Shown here piece after piece: positions 6,631 through 12,975 of a stretch of DNA of 12,975 nt; positions within the stretch are counted from its first letter, which is position 1, and each line of letters starts with the position of its first letter. A model generated the notes under the pieces. The model did not search any database. It was not told the origin of the DNA and worked only from the letters and a program-made list of their open reading frames with translations. The stretch lies in contig CALDLG010000134.1 in assembly GCA_937910785.1 (NCBI GenBank), forward strand, positions 1 to 12,975, written 5' to 3'. Source of the stretch: an uncultured Lachnospiraceae bacterium. GTDB taxonomy: Bacteria > Bacillota > Clostridia > Lachnospirales > Lachnospiraceae. The position numbers and the translations under genes are program-made.

Positions 6631-7704
6631 ATGTTTGATAAACTGGAGGATTTACTCAGAAAATTTGAGGAGATCATGAATGAATTAAGTGAGCCTTCCA
6701 TCGCGAATAATCAGGAGCGGTTCCGGGCGTTGATGAAGGAGCAGAGCAATCTGACGCCGATCGTGGAGGCATATAAGGAATATCGGAAGTGCGGTCAGGA
6801 TATCGAGGACAGCCTTGCCATGCTGGAGGGTGAGTCTGATGAAGAAATGCGGGAGATGCTGAAGGATGAACTGGCTGCTTCCAAAAAACGGGTGGAGGAA
6901 CTGGAACAGGAGTTAAAGATACTGCTTCTTCCGAAAGACCCCAATGACGACAAGAATGTTATCGTGGAAATACGCGCCGGTGCGGGAGGCGATGAGGCAG
7001 CTTTATTTGCGGCGGAGATTTACCGGATGTATGTGCATTATGCCGAGAGCAGACGCTGGAAAGTGGAGACGGCTGAGGTGGAAGAGATCGGTATCGGCGG
7101 CATGAAGAGCGTTACCTTCATGGTGACCGGACAGGGCGCATATTCTGTGCTGAAATATGAAAGCGGCGTACACCGGGTACAGCGTGTTCCCGAAACCGAA
7201 TCCGGCGGCCGGATTCATACTTCGACCATCACCGTAGCGGTTATGCCGGAGGCGGAAGAGGTGGATGTGGAGATCGACGAAAAGGATATCCGCATCGATG
7301 TCATGCGCGCTTCCGGAAACGGCGGACAGTGCGTCAATACGACCGATTCCGCGGTTCGTCTGACGCACTACCCGACGGGAATCGTCGTATACAGTCAGAC
7401 CGAGAAGTCACAGCTTCAGAATAAGGCCAAGGCTTTCGCGCTTCTGCGCGCCAAGCTGTACGATATCGAGCAGCAGAAGGCCCACGATGCGGAAGCGGAG
7501 TTAAGAAAAAGCCAGATCGGAACCGGAGACCGTTCGGAGAAGATCCGGACTTACAATTTTCCACAGGGACGCGTGACGGATCACCGGATCAATCTGACGC
7601 TTTACAAGCTGGATAAGGTCATGGACGGCGATATTCAGGAAATAATTGACGCATGCATCGCTGCCGACCAGGCTGCGAAGCTGACCAGAATGAATGAGGC
7701 GTGA
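6631..7704 (+). CDS. prfA: Peptide chain release factor 1
   Basis: RF1 recognises UAA and UAG stop codons in the ribosomal A site and triggers release of the finished protein. The protein has 357 residues, the normal length. MFDKLEDLL is the standard start, and ATG 6631 is served by GGAGG at 6618-6622; in-frame ATG 6616 overlaps that site and is rejected. The codon-recognition tripeptide of the PxT type is P187-E188-T189, in VQRVPETESGGRIHTS, which marks it as RF1 rather than RF2. The catalytic GGQ is at 231-233, within SGNGGQCVNTTDSAV. The C-terminal block with KIRTYNFPQGRVTDHR is intact. The gene follows prmC, whose product modifies Q233. Confidence 0.98.
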   Translation: MFDKLEDLLRKFEEIMNELSEPSIANNQERFRALMKEQSNLTPIVEAYKEYRKCGQDIEDSLAMLEGESDEEMREMLKDELAASKKRVEELEQELKILLLPKDPNDDKNVIVEIRAGAGGDEAALFAAEIYRMYVHYAESRRWKVETAEVEEIGIGGMKSVTFMVTGQGAYSVLKYESGVHRVQRVPETESGGRIHTSTITVAVMPEAEEVDVEIDEKDIRIDVMRASGNGGQCVNTTDSAVRLTHYPTGIVVYSQTEKSQLQNKAKAFALLRAKLYDIEQQKAHDAEAELRKSQIGTGDRSEKIRTYNFPQGRVTDHRINLTLYKLDKVMDGDIQEIIDACIAADQAAKLTRMNEA

Positions 7705-7744
7705 AAGTCTGCCCATAGCATTTCTTAATTTTCTGTAAAGTCTA

Positions 7745-7773
7745 TTGACAAAAGCTTTAAAAATTGCTAACCT
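7745..7773 (+). promoter_or_regulatory. Probable promoter of the first lipoprotein gene
   Basis: There is a perfect TTGACA at 7745-7750. At 17 nt the -10 reads TAACCT (7768-7773), which is poor; TACATT at 7773-7778 would need an over-long spacer. The strong -35 and the absence of another candidate support a promoter here, with a leader of about 70 nt. I see no terminator between prfA and this site. Confidence 0.5.
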
Positions 7774-7850
7774 ACATTATTAGGTGATTGAATATTTCAA
7801 TTCAACGAAAACCAAATAATTGTAAAAGAAGAGGGAGGACTCGAAGGGAA

Positions 7851-8519
7851 ATGAAAAAATTATCACTTTTACTTGCAGGAACGTTATTGGTAGGATTGCT
7901 TGGCGGCTGTGGAAATTCTTTTGACGCGGCGGCTTATGCGAAGGCTTTGCTGGATAACTCCTATAAGAATGATTCCGCACAGTTTGTATCCATGAAGATC
8001 GGTACGGCAGAGGAAGCGGAGCAAATCTATAACGAGGGTCTGGACGCTAACGTGGATGCGATGGTTGCATCGGCAGGCGGCACCATCTCCGCAGAGCAGG
8101 CAGAATCTTTCCGTGAAGTATTCGCGGATATTTACGGTGGTGTAAAATATACGGTTGGCGAAGCGGAAAAACAGGATGATGGTTCTTTTGTTGTAACGAT
8201 TACATATGAGCAGATGAATGTATTTGAGCCTGCGATGACCGCTTACATGGAAGAAGTGAACAGCATGGTTGAAGAGTGGACGGCAGCAATGACAGCAGGC
8301 GAGGCAATGCCTACTGACGAAGAGATGAATGAGCAGATCATTTCCAAGTACAAAGACTGCTTTGTTGATGCGCTGGCTAACGTAACCTATGATGAGCCTG
8401 CAACGGCAACGCTCAGAATTGAGCTGGTTGACAATGTATGGACACCCAATGAGGATGATGTTATGAACCTTGAGATGTCATTCTTCGATATGGAAGATGC
8501 AATGAATTCCTTACAGTAA
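7851..8519 (+). CDS. Secreted lipoprotein, unknown function (type A)
   Basis: A 222-residue lipoprotein. MKK, a hydrophobic run, and the lipobox LLGGC with Cys20 show export by Sec, lipidation and anchoring to the outer face of the membrane. ATG 7851 is preceded by AGGGAGGA (7832-7839) and GAAGGGAA; the open frame upstream to TTG 7788 would bury the signal peptide and is rejected. The mature part is very acidic. It has a helical start (AAYAKALLDNSYKN), an exposed strand pair around VKYTVGEAEKQDDGSFVVTI, a long Met/Glu-rich helical stretch, and a final strand segment TATLRIELVDNVWTP. This resembles small lipoproteins of the DUF5105/NTF2-like kind common in Lachnospiraceae, but I cannot assign a family firmly. 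It has its own promoter and strong terminator, so it is probably monocistronic and well expressed. Confidence 0.85.
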   Translation: MKKLSLLLAGTLLVGLLGGCGNSFDAAAYAKALLDNSYKNDSAQFVSMKIGTAEEAEQIYNEGLDANVDAMVASAGGTISAEQAESFREVFADIYGGVKYTVGEAEKQDDGSFVVTITYEQMNVFEPAMTAYMEEVNSMVEEWTAAMTAGEAMPTDEEMNEQIISKYKDCFVDALANVTYDEPATATLRIELVDNVWTPNEDDVMNLEMSFFDMEDAMNSLQ

Positions 8520-8552
8520 TTGGGTTTTACTGTTTTCTATTGCATAAAAAAG

Positions 8553-8584
8553 AAATCCCCGTCAGGCTGCTGGTGGGGATTTTT
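8553..8584 (+). terminator. Strong intrinsic terminator after lipoprotein A
   Basis: AAATCCCC (8553-8560) pairs with GGGGATTT (8575-8582). The stem continues inward through two G-U pairs and CAG/CTG to a 4-nt loop, giving 13 bp in all. Five T residues (8580-8584) follow, part of them in the stem. It insulates the lipoprotein from the two-component genes. Confidence 0.92.
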
Positions 8585-8603
8585 GAATTTTCGGGCATGC
8601 TTA

Positions 8604-8619
8604 CAGGCGGACCTGCCTG
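8604..8619. promoter_or_regulatory. Short inverted repeat before the LytTR regulator
   Basis: CAGGC (8604-8608) and GCCTG (8615-8619) flank 6 nt in the 71-bp gap before GTG 8656. I find no convincing -35/-10 pair here. It could be an operator or a small leader hairpin. It does not match the direct-repeat sites usual for LytTR regulators. Confidence 0.25.
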
Positions 8620-8655
8620 GGGCCTTGAGATGAATTATCAGGGAAGGTTATTCGT

Positions 8656-9369
8656 GTGATCAAAATTGCCATATGTGATGATGAATTATTTTACAGGGAA
8701 AAAACAGGGCGTCTGCTGGAACAGTATTTTCAAAAGCGCGGTCTGTCATATGATATTGCCTGTTTCGCATCGGGAGAGGAGTTTCTTTGGCGGTGTGAAA
8801 ACCGGGTGAAGTATGATATTGTTTTTCTGGATATCAGCATGGCGAAGTTAAACGGCGTGCAGACAGCCCGGCAGATCAGGGCGTTTCACAGCGACACCTG
8901 TATTGTATTCGTTACGGCTTTTATCGACTATGCGCTGGAAGGATATAAGGTTGACGCGGTGCGGTATATTATGAAAGATGCGCTGGATGACGCGGTAGAG
9001 GAATGCATGGATGCCATTCTGGCAAAAAGAAAAATGTCCCAGGTGACTTTTTCTTTTCTGGAAGGGGAAAAGAAGCTGTATACCGATAATCTCCTTTATG
9101 TGGAAAGCCGGAAACATAAATTAGTCTTTTTCTATCTGGAGGAAGAAATCGTTTCTTATCAGATTTACGATAAACTGGATGCGATCGGGGAAAGGTTGGA
9201 GGAATATGGCTTTCTTCGCATTCATAAAAGCTATCTTGTCAACATGAAGCATATCCGTAGAATCTGCAATTATAAGGTTCTGCTCGATACAGGGGAGGAC
9301 CTGCCGGTTCCGCGTCTGAAGTATCAGGCTGTGAAGGAAGCTTTTGCGGCATATAAAGGGGCGTTGTGA
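8656..9369 (+). CDS. LytTR-family response regulator (AgrA-like)
   Basis: A 237-residue cytoplasmic DNA-binding regulator. The receiver domain (about 1-120) has the acidic pair in ICDDE (D8, D9), the phosphoacceptor D59 in IVFLDISM, and the conserved lysine K107. The LytTR domain (about 135-232) contains LLYVESRKHKLVFF, GFLRIHKSYLVNM and the C-terminal VPRLKYQAV. Start GTG 8656 has GGGAAGG at 8641-8647 (8-nt spacer). Its stop overlaps the start of the kinase gene by 1 nt, so the two are translationally coupled and form one system. Regulators of this type often control peptide-sensing, bacteriocin or envelope functions; the target here is unknown. Confidence 0.94.
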   Translation: MIKIAICDDELFYREKTGRLLEQYFQKRGLSYDIACFASGEEFLWRCENRVKYDIVFLDISMAKLNGVQTARQIRAFHSDTCIVFVTAFIDYALEGYKVDAVRYIMKDALDDAVEECMDAILAKRKMSQVTFSFLEGEKKLYTDNLLYVESRKHKLVFFYLEEEIVSYQIYDKLDAIGERLEEYGFLRIHKSYLVNMKHIRRICNYKVLLDTGEDLPVPRLKYQAVKEAFAAYKGAL

Positions 9370-10661
9370 TGGAAGTATTTATAAGAAATCTGGTACTCTG
9401 CCTGTTGTCAGGCATAAGCTGCAAGCTGTTTTTCGGGATGCTTCTGCCGGAAAGAAGAAAATGGGGGATATGGGCGGACTATACGGAAATTCCGGTCTTT
9501 ACGGCGGGCTTTATGCTGATTGCGGTGACGCCGATCCCTCCGTATTTCCTGCAGCCTGTCCGGGTAATTGCGGTTCTTTTTCTGATTTCCTGCCTGTATT
9601 ATCGGACAGGCATTGTCAGAAATCTGCTGGCAGCTCTTTTATTCTGTGGTATTTACTGGTTGATTTCCGTAGCGTTGTATTCTGTTATCTGGGCGCTTCC
9701 CCTGCCGGGAAGCAGAGCCGTTTATGATGCGGTGGAGACTGTTGTGGAATGGATTCTTCTGTGTCTGATGATGACCCTTCATACCATGTTCAGAAAACGC
9801 GCTCATGCGCTGGCAGGTCTCAGATGGGAGCGTTTCGGGTTCTTTCCGCTGCTCGTTATGGTGGTATTGACGTCGGCCGGCGCGATCTCCTGGGAAGAAG
9901 GCACGGAAGGAAACTATGCGCAGCTGATCTTCGTTACGGGCCTCGTGATTCTGTGTGTGAGTATTCTGTATTTTGCGGTATGGAGACTGGAAAAAGAGGA
10001 AGAGCTGCGATGGCTGCAGCTTTCCGGTGAGCGGGCGAAAAATCAGATGGAAATGTACCGCAGCATGCAGAAAAATTATGAAGAGCAGCGGCGTATTCTG
10101 CACGATTACAGTAACCAGCTGCAGTGTATACAGGGAATGCTGAAAAAGGGTGAAACAGAAGAAACCCTGAGATATGTTACCGGTTTGACGGGAAGTCTGA
10201 AGGAAAATACGGACTATGTCAATACGAACCATACGGTCGTAAATGTGGTGCTGAACCGGAAATATCAGGATGCGCAGGAAAAAGGAATTGTCATGGCGCT
10301 TTTGATTAACGATCTTTCCGGACTGACCATCAGCGAGGAAGATCTCGTCATACTTCTTGTCAATTTGCTGGACAACGCGATCGAAGCATGTGAAAAGCTT
10401 GCCGAAAACAGAGTCATTCAGTTTAAAATGGTAATGGAAGAGGAGGAACTTGTCCTTTCGGTACGCAATCCGGTGAAAGAAGCCGTAAGAATCCGGGACA
10501 GACGAATTGCCACCGGCAAAAGCGATAAATCCCGCCATGGAATCGGACTTTCCAATGTGGATAACGTGATTCGGAAATATGACGGAACGAGTGTCCTGAA
10601 ATGTGAAGACGGATGGTTTTATTTTGCAGCGATGATACCCTGCCCCGGCTCGGATCGGTAG
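9369..10661 (+). CDS. GHKL sensor histidine kinase (AgrC-like)
   Basis: A 430-residue membrane kinase partnered with the preceding regulator. The N-terminal half (about 1-205) has six or seven hydrophobic segments and no sizeable extracellular domain, as in AgrC-type peptide receptors. A short coiled region then leads to the phosphoacceptor H245 in ILHDYSNQLQCIQGML. The ATP-binding domain has the N-box NLLDNAIEA (332-340) and a G-box in SRHGIGLSNV. ATG 9369 overlaps the regulator's stop (TGATG) and has AAAGGGG at 9355-9361. No agrB or agrD-like gene lies next to it within the window, so the ligand is unknown. Confidence 0.93.
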   Translation: MEVFIRNLVLCLLSGISCKLFFGMLLPERRKWGIWADYTEIPVFTAGFMLIAVTPIPPYFLQPVRVIAVLFLISCLYYRTGIVRNLLAALLFCGIYWLISVALYSVIWALPLPGSRAVYDAVETVVEWILLCLMMTLHTMFRKRAHALAGLRWERFGFFPLLVMVVLTSAGAISWEEGTEGNYAQLIFVTGLVILCVSILYFAVWRLEKEEELRWLQLSGERAKNQMEMYRSMQKNYEEQRRILHDYSNQLQCIQGMLKKGETEETLRYVTGLTGSLKENTDYVNTNHTVVNVVLNRKYQDAQEKGIVMALLINDLSGLTISEEDLVILLVNLLDNAIEACEKLAENRVIQFKMVMEEEELVLSVRNPVKEAVRIRDRRIATGKSDKSRHGIGLSNVDNVIRKYDGTSVLKCEDGWFYFAAMIPCPGSDR

Positions 10662-10685
10662 AGCCGGAACGGGGTGTCTTTTTTT
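10643..10685 (+). terminator. Intrinsic terminator after the LytTR/GHKL operon
   Basis: CCGGCTC pairs with GAGCCGG (3' arm 10661-10667), helped by an outer CC/GG pairing after a small bulge, then seven T residues (10679-10685). The hairpin overlaps the kinase stop codon, ending the regulator-kinase operon tightly. Confidence 0.87.
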
Positions 10686-10716
10686 GTCATCTGACCGCCG
10701 ATTTGTGCCGCGGGCA

Positions 10717-10745
10717 TTGCAGGGAGCGTATTGTGAAAATATAAT
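10717..10745 (+). promoter_or_regulatory. Promoter of the second lipoprotein operon
   Basis: TTGCAG (10717-10722), a 17-nt spacer, and a perfect TATAAT (10740-10745). It lies between the upstream terminator and the lipoprotein start, giving a leader of about 30 nt. No terminator is seen between the lipoprotein and the next regulator, so it probably drives lipoprotein, regulator and kinase together. Confidence 0.7.
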
Positions 10746-10780
10746 TAATCCACGAGAAAACAAAAAGGAGCGTGGAGAAT

Positions 10781-11527
10781 ATGAAAACACAGAAAATGAA
10801 AATCATGCTGATCACGGTACTGGGAAGCCTTTTGACGGGAGCCTGCGGGATGAGCGGACAGGCGGAAGAACAGGGGAAGGAGGCGGAAATAGAAAGGACC
10901 GTGCAGTGGACGATGGAGAGTCTGAAGGAGCTGGATCTGGATACGTTTAATGAGTGTACGGATAACTATGTGGAGACGTATTATAACTGGTTCGGATTTC
11001 CGGTGGAGACGGAGTACCGGATTTTCAACGAGCTGCTGCAGCCTGGCTTCAAGACGGGCAAAAGATACCGTTTTCAGAGGCAAATGGCGGAGAAAGTCGT
11101 GGAAGAGCTGGAATGGGAAGTTATGGACATCCGGGAAGAAAGCGGTGCGGCAGAGATCGATATGATAATTACGAACCGGAATATGGCGGATGCCATGGGA
11201 TACTATGAGATTTCAGTCTGGGAGGGCATGATCGCGGCAGAAGGAAGCGGAATGTGGCAGATGGTGAGCGATATGGCGGATCTTGTAAATGGCAAAGAAG
11301 AGCTTCTTGCGATGATAGATGCGCAGGAGGAGACCTTTACGATAGCGGTTACGGTTACGGCGTATCGGGAGGACGGCGGTTGGAGGCTGCATCTGGATGA
11401 TGCGTTTATCAATGCTTTTATGGGGAATCTGAACCGGGGAGATTATTCGGAGGAGATTCAGGAAAGACTGGAACAACTGGAAAAAGAATATGAAGATAAA
11501 CTGGTGGAATGGGAAGCGGGCTTATGA
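10781..11527 (+). CDS. Secreted lipoprotein, unknown function (type B)
   Basis: A 248-residue putative lipoprotein. MKTQKMK and a hydrophobic run end in LLTGAC with Cys22; the lipobox is slightly off consensus because Leu sits at -4 rather than -3. ATG 10781 is chosen over GTG 10772 because AAGGAG (10765-10770) lies 10 nt before it and only 1 nt before the GTG. The mature part is acidic. It has an N-terminal helix (TVQWTMESLKELDLDTFNECTDNYVE), a strand pair around LEWEVMDIREESGAAEIDMI, a Met-rich helical centre, a strand segment FTIAVTVTAYREDGGWRLHL, and a Glu/Lys-rich C-terminal helix. The order of elements parallels the lipoprotein at 7851-8519, suggesting a common NTF2/cystatin-like fold. 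It lies 56 nt before the OmpR-type regulator and is probably cotranscribed with it, so it could act with that system. Confidence 0.82.
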   Translation: MKTQKMKIMLITVLGSLLTGACGMSGQAEEQGKEAEIERTVQWTMESLKELDLDTFNECTDNYVETYYNWFGFPVETEYRIFNELLQPGFKTGKRYRFQRQMAEKVVEELEWEVMDIREESGAAEIDMIITNRNMADAMGYYEISVWEGMIAAEGSGMWQMVSDMADLVNGKEELLAMIDAQEETFTIAVTVTAYREDGGWRLHLDDAFINAFMGNLNRGDYSEEIQERLEQLEKEYEDKLVEWEAGL

Positions 11528-11583
11528 TAAACTATTACTGACCGAAGGCAGGCGAAGCAAAAACTGAAAAGCAGGGGTTGGTT

Positions 11584-12288
11584 ATGAAGAAAAGAATTCT
11601 TATCATAGAAGATGACAGCGATCTGGCCGGTATTACGGAAGATTTACTGCGAAGCTATGGCTATGAGATACGGTGGGCAAAGGACTGTGAATCGGCATTT
11701 GACATGCTGATTCACGAGCAGTTTCAACTGCTGTTAGTGGATATTAATCTGCCGGACGGGAGCGGATTTGATGTCTGCCGGGAGCTTCGCAGGGTATCGA
11801 AGGTCCCGGTCATCTTTGCCAGTGCGCGGACGGGTGAGGAGGATAAGATAAAAGGGCTCGATATGGGAGGCGACGATTATCTTGCCAAGCCCTATTCTCT
11901 GAGGGAGCTGCTGGCGAGAGTCAATGCGCTGATGCGGCGGACTTATGGGGAAGAGAAGGAAGCGCCGGTTTACCGTTTCGGGACGGTCTGTGTGGATACC
12001 GGTATGCGGACGGCAGTGCGGAGCGGGGAGGAAATCAGACTGGCGCTGAGGGAGTTCGATCTTCTGGCATATCTGTGTGCGCATCCGAACCGGACACTTC
12101 GAAAGGAGGAACTGCTGCATGAGGTGTGGGGCGCTTTCTCGGAAGCGGAGACCGCAACCGTAGCGGTCCATATCCGGTGGCTTCGGGAAAAGCTGGAAGA
12201 AGATCCTTCCAGCCCGCGGTATATTAAAACGGTATGGGGCGTCGGATATCGGTTTGATATGACAGATAAACCGGAGGATACGTTATGA
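11584..12288 (+). CDS. OmpR/PhoB-family response regulator
   Basis: A 234-residue regulator. The receiver domain (about 3-118) has IIEDD with D10 and D11, the phosphoacceptor D53 in VDINLPDGSG, a T/S-type position in FASART, and K102 in LAKPYS. The winged-helix DNA-binding domain (about 132-228) has LREFDLLAYL, RKEELLHEVWG, VAVHIRWLREKLE and the closing RYIKTVWGVGYRF. ATG 11584 has AGGGG at 11573-11577; the TTG at 11578 overlaps no better site and is rejected. Its stop overlaps the kinase start (ATGA), showing translational coupling. The domain set is complete even though the partner kinase seems damaged. Confidence 0.95.
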   Translation: MKKRILIIEDDSDLAGITEDLLRSYGYEIRWAKDCESAFDMLIHEQFQLLLVDINLPDGSGFDVCRELRRVSKVPVIFASARTGEEDKIKGLDMGGDDYLAKPYSLRELLARVNALMRRTYGEEKEAPVYRFGTVCVDTGMRTAVRSGEEIRLALREFDLLAYLCAHPNRTLRKEELLHEVWGAFSEAETATVAVHIRWLREKLEEDPSSPRYIKTVWGVGYRFDMTDKPEDTL

Positions 12289-12975
12289 GAACAGGGATGA
12301 ATAAGCAGTTTCTGAAAGCGGCATTGATTTATCTTGGACTGTTTCTGCTGACCACTTTTGCCGCTCTGTATTTTCTGGGAAAAGAAATCGGACATGAGGA
12401 GACGGAAAAAGGAGATTGTCTGGTACTGTTAAACGAAATCGAACAGCTCACAACGGGGGAAGACGGCAGCAGTCCGGCAGGAGAATCGTTTGATATCCTG
12501 AGGAACAGTCTGCGGCAGGAGGAGGCAGCGGGAGCGGCAGCCCGGTTTATATGTACGGGATTATGGTTTGCCGGTCTTGGGTTTCTTTTTCTGACGGCCG
12601 GTCTTATTTATGTATACTTCAAAATTCTGAGGCCTTTTTATAAGCTGGAAGCCTATGCGGAGGAGATCGCACCAACTTTTTCGGGGCGTTTACATGGGCT
12701 TTTGACCATATGCGCAAGGAGATTCAGACGGCAAGGAAAAACGAGGCCGAGGCAGTTTTGGAGAACAAAACGATTATTGCCACACTCTCCCACGATATCA
12801 AGACGCCTTTAGCGTCTATCCGGGCCTATGCGGAGGGGCTGGAGGCCAGTCTGGAGGCGGATTATGAACAGAGAGAGCGCTATCTGGGTGTCATGATCAG
12901 AAAATGTGACGAGGTGTCCCGCCTTGTGAACGATCTGGTGCTGCATTCTCTTTCGGAACTGGAACGGCTGGAAAT
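12285..12975 (+). pseudogene. HisKA sensor kinase, apparently frameshifted; 3' end outside window
   Basis: ATG 12285 follows GGAGG (12273-12277) and overlaps the regulator stop by 4 nt. The first frame gives TM1 (about residues 9-31), a 57-residue extracellular loop, TM2 (89-112), and the linker start FKILRPFYKLEAYAEEIA (ending A129, nt 12671). This frame then turns into unrelated Arg-rich sequence and stops at 12812. The kinase continues in another frame from about 12674 (NFFGAFTWAFDHMRKEI), through the phosphoacceptor HDIKTP (His codon 12791-12793) and a normal HisKA dimerisation helix to the window end. Relatives have a HAMP-like stretch of roughly 13-16 residues between EIA and NxFGAF, which is missing here. 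This points to an out-of-frame deletion of 3n+1 nt, or to an assembly error. The ATP-binding domain would lie beyond the window. Confidence 0.75.

Noticed and set aside
7788..7850. Extended N-terminus of lipoprotein A from TTG 7788
   Set aside because: It would place 21 basic, polar residues before a complete lipoprotein signal; ATG 7851 has good ribosome sites upstream.
8604..8650. A promoter directly before the LytTR regulator
   Set aside because: The TTGAGA at 8625 has no matching -10 at an acceptable distance, and other pairs are poorer. The promoter could not be located.
9639..10790. A 383-residue - strand reading frame opposite the GHKL kinase
   Set aside because: It mirrors a kinase with all conserved boxes intact, has no recognisable domain, and would be the only gene on the - strand.
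10684..10950. An 88-residue + strand reading frame overlapping the start of lipoprotein B
   Set aside because: It is another frame of a gene with a clear signal peptide and Shine-Dalgarno, is very polar and low in complexity, and has no ribosome site of its own.
1..12975. CRISPR array, transposon, integrase, tRNA or rRNA
   Set aside because: No regularly spaced repeats of suitable length, no transposase or integrase motif, and no tRNA-like or rRNA-like stretch was seen.

Overview
The window looks like a chromosomal segment from a Gram-positive anaerobe of the Clostridia, most likely Lachnospiraceae. The reasons are the order rho - rpmE - DUF1385 (yqhQ-like) - prmC - prfA, strong purine-rich Shine-Dalgarno sites, lipoprotein signal peptides, and AgrC/AgrA-type and OmpR-type two-component genes. 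This placement is an inference from gene order and protein character, not from a database match. All supported genes are on the + strand. I see no rRNA, tRNA, CRISPR array, insertion sequence or phage gene.

Region 1 (1-2377) is an envelope-stress-type pair: an XpaC-family membrane protein, cut off at its 5' end by the window edge and starting with an 11-residue tandem repeat, then a TelA-family (toxic anion resistance) cytoplasmic protein 14 nt downstream. A 275-bp gap follows. It holds a 28-bp palindrome and the promoter and long leader of rho.

Region 2 (2500-7704) is a conserved information-processing block: rho (transcription termination factor), rpmE (zinc-ribbon L31, with its own strong promoter and a weak terminator), a DUF1385 membrane protein, prmC (release-factor glutamine methyltransferase) and prfA (release factor 1). 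PrmC methylates the GGQ glutamine of the prfA product, so these two neighbours act directly together. The spaces before yqhQ and prfA are unusually rich in hairpins. In both, a hairpin ends a few bases before the Shine-Dalgarno site that sets the start.

Region 3 (7745-12975) is accessory and regulatory. It holds a monocistronic lipoprotein with its own promoter and a very strong terminator, then a LytTR response regulator and a GHKL sensor kinase overlapping by 1 nt and closed by a terminator. Next come a second lipoprotein with its own promoter, an OmpR/PhoB-family response regulator, and a HisKA-type sensor kinase overlapping the regulator by 4 nt. The two lipoproteins share a similar layout and flank the LytTR pair.

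The last gene appears broken. Its N-terminal membrane half and its HisKA half lie in different frames, and most of the linker normally found between them is missing, so it looks like a small out-of-frame deletion. The gene also runs off the window end.
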